From assembly GCA_029858345.1 (NCBI GenBank), contig JAOUFG010000011.1, positions 1 to 41,096 of the forward strand: a stretch of 41,096 nt of DNA, in the 5' to 3' direction. The notes beneath the pieces were generated by a model. That model searched no databases, was not told the origin of the DNA, and saw only the letters and a program-made list of their open reading frames with translations. Source of the DNA: Phycisphaerae bacterium (lineage in GTDB: Bacteria; Planctomycetota; Phycisphaerae; Sedimentisphaerales; Anaerohalosphaeraceae). Below, in pieces: positions 34,464 to 41,096 of this stretch. The translations under genes were made by a program, and so were the position numbers. The first letter of the stretch is position 1. Every line of letters starts with the position of its first letter.

Positions 34464-35510
34464 ATGTTAGTAGAGAGATCACCGGAAAATCCGATTATCA
34501 CGCCTGCGGATGTGCCGCCGAGCAGGGATGATTACGAGGTCGTCGGTGCGTTTAATCCGGGGGCGACGATTTTTAATGATAACATCCTGCTGCTGCTGCT
34601 GCGGGTGGCCGAGCGGCCCAAAGACAAAGCCGACGATGAGCAGGTGGCGCCGATACTGAATCCGGACACCGGCGAGCTCGAACTTTTGCGGGTCAAAAAT
34701 GACGATCCGAATATTACCGACATTCCGGATTCGCGGTCGTTTTATTATAAAGACGAGATGTTTCTGACGAGCATTTCGCATCTGCGAATCGCCCGCAGCA
34801 AAGACGGTATCCATTTTACCGTGGATCCGGCTCCGGCGGTGTTTCCGGAAATGCCGTACGAAACCTACGGACTGGAGGATCCGCGGATTACGAAAATCGA
34901 AAACCTGTATTACATTACCTATAAAGTCGTCAGCGATAAAGGAATCTGCACGGCGCTGTTGACGACGGAAGACTTTACCCATTTTAACAGGCGCGGCATT
35001 ATCTTTTGTCCGGAGAACCTGGATGTCGTCATTTTTCCCGAGCGCGTCGACGGAAAATACTGGGCGCTGACCCGCCCTGTTCCCCGCTATATCGGGCCGC
35101 GGGGGATCTGGATCGCTTCGTCGCCGGATGCGGTGCACTGGGGAGAGCATTTGCCGCTTGTGCTGCCGCAGGAAGGAACATTTCACGACGGCAAAACCGG
35201 CGGAAGCTGCGTGCCGATTAAAACGGATGACGGCTGGCTGGAAATCTATCACGGCTCCGACATACACGATAAGTACTCGCTGGCGGCGGTATTATTGGAC
35301 CTGAACGATCCAAGTAAAGTGATCGCACGGGGAAAAATACCGATTATGGAGCCCGCCGCTCCGTATGAATTACAGGGTTTTTACGGAAATGTGGTGTTTT
35401 CCTGCGGCGCGATAGAAAAGGACAATTCTGTCCTGATTTATTACGGCGCTTCGGATGAATTTACGGCGGTCGCGAAAACAACAGTTAGCAGGATTTTGTC
35501 AACATTTTAA
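34464..35510 (+). CDS. GH130-family glycoside phosphorylase or mannosidase
   Basis: The product has 348 residues and a five-bladed propeller pattern typical of GH130, whose members phosphorolyse or hydrolyse beta-mannosides. ENPIITPADVPPSRDDYEV, GAFNPGATIF, YGLEDPRITKI (the Glu-Asp-Pro-Arg at 138-141), FHDGKTGGSCVPIKTDDGWL and IYHGSDI are the conserved blocks. There is no signal peptide, so it acts in the cytoplasm. No phosphate-binding signature can be checked by eye, so phosphorylase versus hydrolase is open. AGGGAA lies nine bases before the ATG. No sugar transport genes are adjacent. Confidence 0.9.
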   Translation: MLVERSPENPIITPADVPPSRDDYEVVGAFNPGATIFNDNILLLLLRVAERPKDKADDEQVAPILNPDTGELELLRVKNDDPNITDIPDSRSFYYKDEMFLTSISHLRIARSKDGIHFTVDPAPAVFPEMPYETYGLEDPRITKIENLYYITYKVVSDKGICTALLTTEDFTHFNRRGIIFCPENLDVVIFPERVDGKYWALTRPVPRYIGPRGIWIASSPDAVHWGEHLPLVLPQEGTFHDGKTGGSCVPIKTDDGWLEIYHGSDIHDKYSLAAVLLDLNDPSKVIARGKIPIMEPAAPYELQGFYGNVVFSCGAIEKDNSVLIYYGASDEFTAVAKTTVSRILSTF

Positions 35511-35531
35511 ACATCTTTTTTAAATTGTTTC

Positions 35532-35560
35532 TTGAATTCGCGAACGGCTGCTATTAGAAT
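35532..35560 (+). promoter_or_regulatory. possible promoter of the CheW-like gene
   Basis: TTGAAT (35532-35537) and TAGAAT (35555-35560) are 17 bases apart. A short hairpin AAATGC-TTAATT-GCATTT follows at 35571-35588 in the leader of about 95 bases. Visual match only. Confidence 0.35.
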
Positions 35561-35664
35561 AGAAGCATAAAATGCTTAATTGCATTTCTCAGATCATCTA
35601 TTGAAATCATCTCTTTGACTGAGTGGAAGAAAACGATCGGGCAGTTATTTAGGAGAACATAGTT

Positions 35665-36078
35665 ATGGAAACGGAGTTTTTGCCCTTTGAAAATGGTGAT
35701 GAGAAGCAATGCGGACAGCATATCACTGCATTTACCGCAATCAAACAGGAATACGGACTTCAGGTTCAGGTAGCGGGCTGTGTGTGTTTACGACCGGCAC
35801 AAAACGGCTCGAAAAAAGTGATCGGTATCGTGGAACTGGATGACCAGGTGGTTCCGGTGCTGGACGCCCGAAAGGCACGCACAGATGACATCTCCGATCT
35901 TTCCTGCATCGTACTTTTTGAAAACCTTGTCGGCCAAACCACTATCGTTACAGGGCGTCTTTATGATAACGCCTGTCAGGTGTTCGATTTGATCGTCGAA
36001 TGCATGGACGAACCGGCAACACATGAAAACCTGTATACGCCCTCAGAGCATCATCTGGTGGGTGAATCCGCGGAATGA
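35665..36078 (+). CDS. CheW-like domain protein
   Basis: The product has 137 residues. The central part (VAGCVCLRPA, KKVIGIVELDDQVVPVLDARK) follows the CheW pattern in which a strand ending in V-x-G-V/I-x-x-L-x-x-x-V-I-P-V-x-D is diagnostic. ISDLSCIVLFEN and the strand after it fit the second half of the fold. There are no membrane helices. The N- and C-termini (about 20 and 25 residues) are not conserved. It would act as an adaptor in a chemosensory or related two-component array, but no CheA or receptor gene is in the window. AGGAGA lies seven bases before the ATG. Confidence 0.55.
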   Translation: METEFLPFENGDEKQCGQHITAFTAIKQEYGLQVQVAGCVCLRPAQNGSKKVIGIVELDDQVVPVLDARKARTDDISDLSCIVLFENLVGQTTIVTGRLYDNACQVFDLIVECMDEPATHENLYTPSEHHLVGESAE

Positions 36079-36091
36079 ATCTTAAAGCCCC

Positions 36092-37558
36092 TCAGTCCTT
36101 TAGATACTGATTGATTGCGGCGGCCGCAATGCGTCCCTGGCCCATGGCGAGAATAACGGTTGCCGCTCCGAGTACAATATCCCCGCCCGCATAAACTCCC
36201 TGCAGAGAAGTCTTGCATTTTTCATCCACAACAATATTGCCCCACTTATTGAATTCCAGACCGGGCGTGGTTTGCTGGATGAGCGGATTGGCCCCGTTGC
36301 CGATAGCGACGATGACGGTATCGACATCAATCACAAACTCGCTGCCCTTGATCGGCACCGGGCGGCGACGGCCGGAGTCGTCGGGCTCGCCGAGTTCATA
36401 CTTGAGGCATTCGGCGCCGACGACATTGCCTTTTTCGTCGCCGAGGATGCGTTGGGGATTTTGGAGCGTGCGGAATTGAACGCCCTCTTCTTTGGCGTGG
36501 TGGACCTCTTCGATTCGCGCGGGCATTTCTTTTTCGCTGCGGCGATAGACGAGATAGACGTTTTCGGCGCCCAGCCGGACGGCCATTCTCGCGGCATCCA
36601 TTGCGACATTGCCGCCGCCGAGGACAGCGACGTTTTTGCTGACGGCGATCGGCGTGTCGGAACCTTTGCCGAATTGGTAGGCCTTCATCAGATTGGCGCG
36701 GGTGAGGTATTCGTTGGCGCTGTAAACGCCGACCAACTGCTCACCGTCAATATTCATGAACTTGGGCAGGCCCGCACCAACACCGACATAGACCGCATCG
36801 AAGCCGTCTTCGGTCATGAGCTGCTCGATGGTGCGGGTGCGGCCGACGATGAAATTGCAGGTAATCTTGACGCCCATTTTTTCCAGGACGTCGATTTCCT
36901 CCTGCACGATGGATTTGGGCAGGCGGAATTCGGGGATGCCGTAGATCATGACGCCGCCGGGCTTGTGGAAGGCCTCAAAAACCGTCACGTCGTGGCCGGC
37001 CCTGCGGACATCGGCGGCGACGACAATGCCGCCGGGGCCGGAGCCGATGATCGCCACTTTTTTGCCGGTAGGCGGCGCGACTTTGGGCGTTTCGCCCTGT
37101 TTTCCAAAACGGTCAGCGACATAGCGTTCCAGGCGACCGATGGAGACGCTTTTTTCCGGATCCTTAAATTTTTTGCCAACGGTACAGGTTTCCTGACACT
37201 GAACCTCCTGCGGACAGACGCGGCCGCAGACCGCCGGCAGGAGGGAGTTTTCTTTGATGATAGCCAGCGCTTCTTCGAAGCTGCCGTTGGCGATGGCGGT
37301 GACAAACTCGCGGATGCGAATGCGGACCGGACAGCCCTCCATACAGGGAGCATTTCGGCATTGCAGGCAGCGCATCGCTTCGAGGCGGGCCTGTGTTTCG
37401 GTGTAGCCGAGGGCGACTTCGTTCATGTTTTCGCGGCGTTCGGTCCCGTCCTGTGCGGGCATATCCTGTGCGGGAATCTCGTAGCGGTCTTTGGCTTTTA
37501 AGGTTCCGGCGTTTTGTTTTTCAAGCAGTTCTTTTAGCATTTGTTCCTGGGTTTTCAC
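36092..37558 (-). CDS. nfnB: NfnB/GltD-type NADPH oxidoreductase, large subunit
   Basis: The product has 488 residues. Two 4Fe-4S clusters are formed by Cys64, Cys67, Cys72, Cys76 and by Cys111, Cys115, Cys121, Cys125. The FAD site is VAIIGSGPGGIVVAADVRRAG and the NADPH site is AVLGGGNVAMDAARMAVRLG; the C-terminal VYAGGDIVLGAATVILAMGQG is a second FAD block. Such proteins are either GltD (glutamate synthase small subunit) or NfnB. I choose NfnB because the next gene upstream encodes the NfnA-type partner. The complex reduces NADP with NADH and reduced ferredoxin by electron bifurcation or confurcation. The start is a GTG; an ATG at 37540 with a better AGGAA is an alternative. Confidence 0.88.
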   Translation of the reverse strand: MKTQEQMLKELLEKQNAGTLKAKDRYEIPAQDMPAQDGTERRENMNEVALGYTETQARLEAMRCLQCRNAPCMEGCPVRIRIREFVTAIANGSFEEALAIIKENSLLPAVCGRVCPQEVQCQETCTVGKKFKDPEKSVSIGRLERYVADRFGKQGETPKVAPPTGKKVAIIGSGPGGIVVAADVRRAGHDVTVFEAFHKPGGVMIYGIPEFRLPKSIVQEEIDVLEKMGVKITCNFIVGRTRTIEQLMTEDGFDAVYVGVGAGLPKFMNIDGEQLVGVYSANEYLTRANLMKAYQFGKGSDTPIAVSKNVAVLGGGNVAMDAARMAVRLGAENVYLVYRRSEKEMPARIEEVHHAKEEGVQFRTLQNPQRILGDEKGNVVGAECLKYELGEPDDSGRRRPVPIKGSEFVIDVDTVIVAIGNGANPLIQQTTPGLEFNKWGNIVVDEKCKTSLQGVYAGGDIVLGAATVILAMGQGRIAAAAINQYLKD

Positions 37559-37600
37559 TATGATCTCTTTTTTGTCATTACAAATTGACTTTTTTATGCT

Positions 37601-37682
37601 GCCCTTTCAGGGCGTTTGTTCTGTTGATCGTCTTTATTCCCAGGGCGTTGCCCCGGGCTATATTACACAGGCCTTTCAGGCC
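37601..37682 (+). repeat. third REP-like three-hairpin module, inside the nfn operon
   Basis: The hairpins are GCCCT-TTC-AGGGC (37601-37613), CCCAGGGC-GTT-GCCCCGGG (37639-37657, one mismatch) and GGCCT-TTC-AGGCC (37670-37682). The order, loops and the twelve-base gap before the third hairpin equal those beside the transposase at 7357-7437, 30 kb away. The third hairpin contains the nfnA stop codon (TGA at 37678-37676). Confidence 0.8.
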
Positions 37683-38536
37683 GTCTGGTCGAGTCCGATT
37701 TTGCATTGGTGTTTTTGGTACTGTTCCAGGGCTTTTTGTTCGAGTTCTTTGTAGGCGCTCATGCGACGCATCATCTGGTCGAAATTGACCTGGTGGCCGT
37801 CAAATTCCGGCCCGTCCACGCAGACGAATTTTGTTTGGCCGCCGACTTCGACACGGCAGCCGCCGCACATGCCGGTGCCGTCCACCATGATGGTGTTTAA
37901 GGATACCTGTGTCGGGACGTTGAATTCTTTTGTGGTGTCACAGCAGAATTTCATCATCACGGCCGGTCCAATGGCGATGGCACAATCGGGCTTTGGATCA
38001 CGACTGCAAATCTCTTTGAGCGGTTCGGTGACCAATGCCTTGCGGCCGCAAGAGCCGTCGTCGCTGACGACGATAAGTTCATCGCTGATGGCCCTGAATT
38101 CATCTTCGAGAATGAGCAGTTCCTTTGTTCTGGCGCCGATGATGCTGATGATGGTGTTACCGGCTTCTTTGAGAGCGGTGGCAATGGGCAGCAGCGGCGC
38201 GTTGCCGATGCCGCCGCCAACGCAAACCACGGTGCCGAATTTTTTGATGTGAGTGGGTTGGCCCAGCGGACCGGCGACATAGCCCAGCGATTCGCCTTCG
38301 GCCAGGTCGGCCATCTGTGTCGTGGCCTTGCCGACACGCTGGAAAATCAGGCGAATCGAACCGTTTTCGGCATCCGCGGCGGCAATGGTCAGCGGAATGC
38401 GTTCGCCGGCGTCCTGGTCCACCGATACGATGACAAATTGACCGGCCTTGCGGGACCGGGCCACCAGCGGGGCCATGACATCCATTTGAAAGACGTTTTC
38501 CGATAACTGCTTTTTACTTAGAATCTTAAATGACAC
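37676..38536 (-). CDS. nfnA: NfnA-type FAD/NAD-binding ferredoxin-NADP reductase subunit
   Basis: The product has 286 residues. The FAD-binding barrel occupies about 1-100 (RIPLTIAAADAENGSIRLIFQ, GYVAGPLGQPT). The NAD-binding part includes VVCVGGGIGNAPLLPIA and SDDGSCGRKALVTE. The 2Fe-2S site is DGTGMCGGCRVEV followed by KFVCVDGPEFDGH, as in the dihydroorotate dehydrogenase electron-transfer subunit and NfnA. The start is a GTG with AAGGA seven bases upstream. It is followed by nfnB after a 117-base spacer that is largely a REP module. The last five residues (LDQTA) are encoded in or beside the third hairpin of that module. Confidence 0.9.
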   Translation of the reverse strand: MSFKILSKKQLSENVFQMDVMAPLVARSRKAGQFVIVSVDQDAGERIPLTIAAADAENGSIRLIFQRVGKATTQMADLAEGESLGYVAGPLGQPTHIKKFGTVVCVGGGIGNAPLLPIATALKEAGNTIISIIGARTKELLILEDEFRAISDELIVVSDDGSCGRKALVTEPLKEICSRDPKPDCAIAIGPAVMMKFCCDTTKEFNVPTQVSLNTIMVDGTGMCGGCRVEVGGQTKFVCVDGPEFDGHQVNFDQMMRRMSAYKELEQKALEQYQKHQCKIGLDQTA

Positions 38537-38701
38537 TTGTTCGTCCTTAATTTACGTAAAAATACACTGTGATACCATCGATTTTCGTTATTAGGGGCGC
38601 CAATAGTAATGAAAATTGAGGGATATTACAAGACCTTTTCAGCGATACATTACAAATATACTGCTAAAATCATACCTGTTCGTTCAATTATCCCCCGTAT
38701 T

Positions 38702-38805
38702 CGACCCCTCCGGGGTCGGCATCGTTTTTTGCTACCTTAACCACGGGTTTCGTTCGCTCCGCTCACTGCACCCGCGGCGATTCTTATTCTAAGCCCTCCG
38801 GGCTT
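38702..38805 (+). repeat. REP-like module of a second type (TCC loops)
   Basis: Three hairpins follow each other: CGACCCC-TCC-GGGGTCG (38702-38718), CCACGGGT / ACCCGCGG (38741-38748 with 38770-38777, one mismatch, loop rich in CGTTCGCTCC) and AAGCCC-TCC-GGGCTT (38791-38805). The layout parallels the first REP type but sequence and loops differ. It lies in the 313-base gene-free spacer between the permease stop and nfnA, where no other feature is seen. Confidence 0.65.
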
Positions 38806-38849
38806 TAATTATCACGTTAATCCCGTCGATTTGACAACAGAAAATCATC

Positions 38850-39902
38850 TCAATCACCAGATGGTTTCGCGCCAGAGCCAGTACGCATCTTAACATAAAT
38901 ACCAAAGACCAGTATCGCCAGGAGTGCAACCGCGCTGGCCTCCTTCAACCACTCCGGCAACATCGCCCCGTGAGCATGGTGAATGCTGGACAAATCGCCC
39001 TGGAAGATGGCGTCCAGAACGATCCCCCCTGCCAGCGCACAACCGGCCACTGTCAGCAGATAGACAATTGCCGTACGCCAGCCCAATTGTGAGCCGAGGG
39101 TTGATAGAGTTGCGGCATTGGTCGCAGGCCCGGTCATCAGAAACACCAGCGCTGCCCCGGGATTAAGCCCCTTGGCAATCAACACCACGGCAATCGGCAC
39201 AGACGCCGTTGCGCAGACATATACCGGGATGCCCAGCACCATCATCACCAGCATGGCAATGATGCCGCCGCCGCTGACACCCAGCGCCCCGGCAAAAAAG
39301 TCTTCGGGAACAATCGCAGAGATCGACGCCGCAATCAAAATGCCGATGAGCATTGCTCTGCCGATGTCCGCCGGAAGTGTCACAAATCCATGCTTCATCG
39401 ACCGGATAAACCAGCTTGTTTTGTTTTCCTGCGAACAGCACTCATCGGTGCACTTTTCTTCATGCTGTTGCGGGGAAATAATCTCATGCTTTTCGATGGC
39501 GTTGATAATCGTCCCGCCCAACAGGCCCGTAAGCAATGCCGCAACGGGCCGAAAGATTGCAAACACCGGCCCCATCAAGCTGTACGTCACGAGGATGCTG
39601 TCCACCCCTGTTTGCGGCGTGGAAAGCAAAAACGAAACCGTCGCCCCTTTACCGGCTCCATGCTTATACAATGACATCGACACCGGAATCACCCCACACG
39701 AGCACAACGGCAACGGCACCCCGAACAGCGCCGCCTTGAACACCTGCCAGAAACCTGCGCCGCCCAAGTGGCGTTCAACCACGCCGGCATTGATCCAGAC
39801 GCTTAACAGGCCCGCAATCAGAAACCCGAAAAGAAGATACGGTGCCATCTCAGAAAGCGTTGCCCAAAAATCAAACACAATTGTCTCGAAAAACCCGGCC
39901 AC
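38850..39902 (-). CDS. SO_0444/ArsP-type permease, probable heavy-metal efflux
   Basis: The product has 350 residues and about eight to ten membrane helices. The family signature VPLPLCSCGVIPVS (Cys67, Cys69) is followed by STPQTGVDSILVTYSL and, in the second half, GIPVYVCATASVPIAVVLIAKG with MTGPATNAATLSTLG. Between the halves a cytoplasmic loop carries KCTDECC, a likely metal-binding site. Members are annotated as copper/zinc or organoarsenical exporters; the substrate here is unknown. The start is a GTG with AAGGGG five bases upstream. It is separated by 198 bases without a visible signal from the response regulator gene upstream. Confidence 0.88.
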   Translation of the reverse strand: MAGFFETIVFDFWATLSEMAPYLLFGFLIAGLLSVWINAGVVERHLGGAGFWQVFKAALFGVPLPLCSCGVIPVSMSLYKHGAGKGATVSFLLSTPQTGVDSILVTYSLMGPVFAIFRPVAALLTGLLGGTIINAIEKHEIISPQQHEEKCTDECCSQENKTSWFIRSMKHGFVTLPADIGRAMLIGILIAASISAIVPEDFFAGALGVSGGGIIAMLVMMVLGIPVYVCATASVPIAVVLIAKGLNPGAALVFLMTGPATNAATLSTLGSQLGWRTAIVYLLTVAGCALAGGIVLDAIFQGDLSSIHHAHGAMLPEWLKEASAVALLAILVFGIYVKMRTGSGAKPSGD

Positions 39903-40100
39903 TTATACCCCTTGTCAGAAATTTTATGCATCACTCCATAGAATTACGTTATGCGACGGCATCTTGTTCTCATTAATAGCATTGGAAGAAATCCAGGAAA
40001 TGCAACGTCCGTACAACATATACAAGCAACCCTTCGCGATGAAAACGAAAAAATGATTTGGCGGCAGCATGCATACTATTGTGTCTTGAAAAAAACCCAC

Positions 40101-40748
40101 TTAGGGCGTCGTCATCCCTTCGCGAATCGCATACTTCGTCAGCCCGGCGATATTCCGGATGCCCAGCTTTTCCATAATATGCTCACGATGTGAATCGATT
40201 GTCTTCGTGCTTAAATTAAGGATCTCTGCGATTTGTTTGGTCGTGTGGCCTTCGGCAACTAACTGAAGGACCTCTCTTTCCCGACTGCTCAACCCATCCC
40301 CATCCATCGCCTTGGGATTTGTAACCAGATCAACATAGTCCGAGAAAACAACCTTGGAAATTTTATTGCAGAGAAATGTTCTTCCGTCCTGCAGTGTATT
40401 CAGTCCCTCGACCAGTTCCTCAAATGCCGATTCCTTGAGGATATACCCCTTCGCGCCGGCTTTAATCATTTTAGCAACAACCGCTCCGTCCGAATGAGTC
40501 GACAGGGCCATTATCTTGAGATTCGGATTCATCGACAACAATTGCTTCGTTGCATCGATGCCGTTCAGGTTCGGCATCCCAACATCCATAATGACAATGT
40601 CGGGTTTAAGCTGGGAGGTCATCTCCAATGCCCGACGTCCGTCAGCCGCCTGCCCCACAACCTCAAATTCCGAGTACCTCCGCAGGAGAGCAGTGATCCC
40701 CTCGCGCATGATCTCGTGGTCGTCCACCAGCAATACCTTTGTCGCCAT
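40101..40748 (-). CDS. NarL/FixJ-family response regulator
   Basis: The product has 215 residues from the ATG at 40748, which has GGGAG ten bases upstream; the frame is open for 27 more codons that are not conserved. The receiver domain has Asp9-Asp10 in VDDHE, the phosphorylated Asp55 in VIMDVGMP, and Lys105 in ILKES. The LuxR-type helix-turn-helix is near 150-210 (LSSREREVLQLVAEGHTTKQIA, NLSTKTIDSHREHIMEKLGI). No histidine kinase gene is adjacent. Whether it controls the permease downstream is unknown. Confidence 0.93.
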   Translation of the reverse strand: MATKVLLVDDHEIMREGITALLRRYSEFEVVGQAADGRRALEMTSQLKPDIVIMDVGMPNLNGIDATKQLLSMNPNLKIMALSTHSDGAVVAKMIKAGAKGYILKESAFEELVEGLNTLQDGRTFLCNKISKVVFSDYVDLVTNPKAMDGDGLSSREREVLQLVAEGHTTKQIAEILNLSTKTIDSHREHIMEKLGIRNIAGLTKYAIREGMTTP

Positions 40749-40980
40749 AGCCCGTTCTCCCAATAATCCAACATTCACCGATTTCGTATTATGCCTTTCA
40801 GGGTAGGAAATTCCCGCAAGCGAAGCCATCGCTTACGATCGTAGCCCTACATAGCCGCGACCCGACGGGAATTTTCAACCGCGACCACTATGCTCCGAAA
40901 AGTATACTCAATACCCTCATGGATTGCAACCGTATTTTTTCGGATTGCAAAAAAACCAACTCCCGCAGAGGGGGTGTTCG

Positions 40981-41004
40981 CTTGAAATAGTGTTATATTT
41001 CAAG
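40981..41004. promoter_or_regulatory. 9-bp perfect inverted repeat before the last gene
   Basis: CTTGAAATA (40981-40989) and TATTTCAAG (40996-41004) form a perfect palindrome around GTGTTA, 64 bases before the ATG at 41068. This size and spacing suit an operator for a dimeric regulator; a short hairpin without T tract is the alternative. The rest of the 319-base spacer from 40749 holds only a small AAGCGA/TCGCTT hairpin at 40821-40837. Confidence 0.4.
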
Positions 41005-41067
41005 GAACTTTTTGGATTTGTCCGATAACAGTGGCATGGTTTAACTGTTTTTTTAGGAGTACTTACC

Positions 41068-41096
41068 ATGCCAGCAAAACTGATTGACCAAACGGA
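41068..41096 (+). CDS. 5' end of an unidentified gene running off the right edge
   Basis: TAGGAGT lies eight bases before an ATG at 41068 that opens MPAKLIDQT and continues past the end of the window. Nine codons are too few for identification. It is divergent from the response regulator and has its own spacer of about 300 bases. Confidence 0.55.

Noticed and set aside
36272-37501. 409-codon open frame on the plus strand opposite nfnB
   Set aside because: It is antisense to a gene with two intact cysteine clusters and both nucleotide sites; the Ala/Asp/Gly-rich translation is a shadow.
39951-40193. 80-codon plus-strand frame between the permease and the response regulator
   Set aside because: It runs into the antisense strand of the response regulator, has no ribosome site and resembles no family.

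Overview
The window looks like chromosomal DNA from an anaerobic bacterium of the Planctomycetota, most likely a Phycisphaerae-type lineage. This is inferred from gene content only: a short Hc1-type histone-like protein, an internalin-like LRR protein, a 4Fe-4S family 4 uracil-DNA glycosylase, an NfnAB-type transhydrogenase pair and intergenic spacers full of short degenerate repeats. No 16S rRNA gene or other decisive marker is present.

Layout. 1-2.8 kb: a membrane/LRR gene pair and a PLP aminotransferase on the minus strand. 2.9-5.5 kb: the purine genes purF-purM, overlapping by ATGA. 5.5-8.7 kb: a polytopic membrane protein, then a Y1 HUH transposase flanked by inverted REP-like modules, an ankyrin protein and a DNA glycosylase. 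8.7-12.9 kb: an unusual KaiC-like/PEP-synthase-like protein and gdhA. 13.1-17.9 kb: a plus-strand run with a LysR regulator divergent from gdhA, a HAD hydrolase, a lipoprotein, a flavodoxin, a histone-like protein, a hotdog dehydratase and a truncated UvrC-like protein. 17.9-23.1 kb: tRNA-Glu(UUC), an 8Fe-8S ferredoxin, a large TPR/HEAT exported protein, a YbaK-type deacylase and murJ. 23.4-25.3 kb: an AT-rich islet with a proteasome/HslV-like Ntn-hydrolase homologue, a 50-residue partner and an orphan antitoxin-like gene. 25.4-30 kb: the translation cluster thrS-infC-rpmI-rplT-pheS, in which infC starts at AUU and rpmI-rplT are separated by a strongly structured spacer; pheT is not downstream. 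30.4-33.3 kb: a second AT-rich islet with an unrecognised two-gene module (four-TM protein plus soluble protein). 33.5-36.1 kb: a DUF2061-like protein, a GH130 glycosidase and a CheW-like protein. 36.1-41.1 kb: nfnB-nfnA (split by a third REP module), an SO_0444-type metal permease, a NarL-type response regulator and the start of one more gene.

How parts fit together. Ferredoxin, NfnAB, flavodoxin and NADP-glutamate dehydrogenase suggest an anaerobic redox economy in which ferredoxin, NADH and NADPH are balanced for biosynthesis. The best candidate for an undescribed system is the Ntn-hydrolase gene at 23622-24917: its well-supported start places a Thr directly after the initiator Met, with Asp at position 17 as in proteasome beta/HslV, and a GG-x-I-D-V-A-V-I strand near the C-terminus, but the fold is expanded by large helical insertions. 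Second is the two-gene module at 30378-33312. The main non-coding observations are three related copies of a three-hairpin REP module around and away from the transposase, and the rpmI-rplT spacer.
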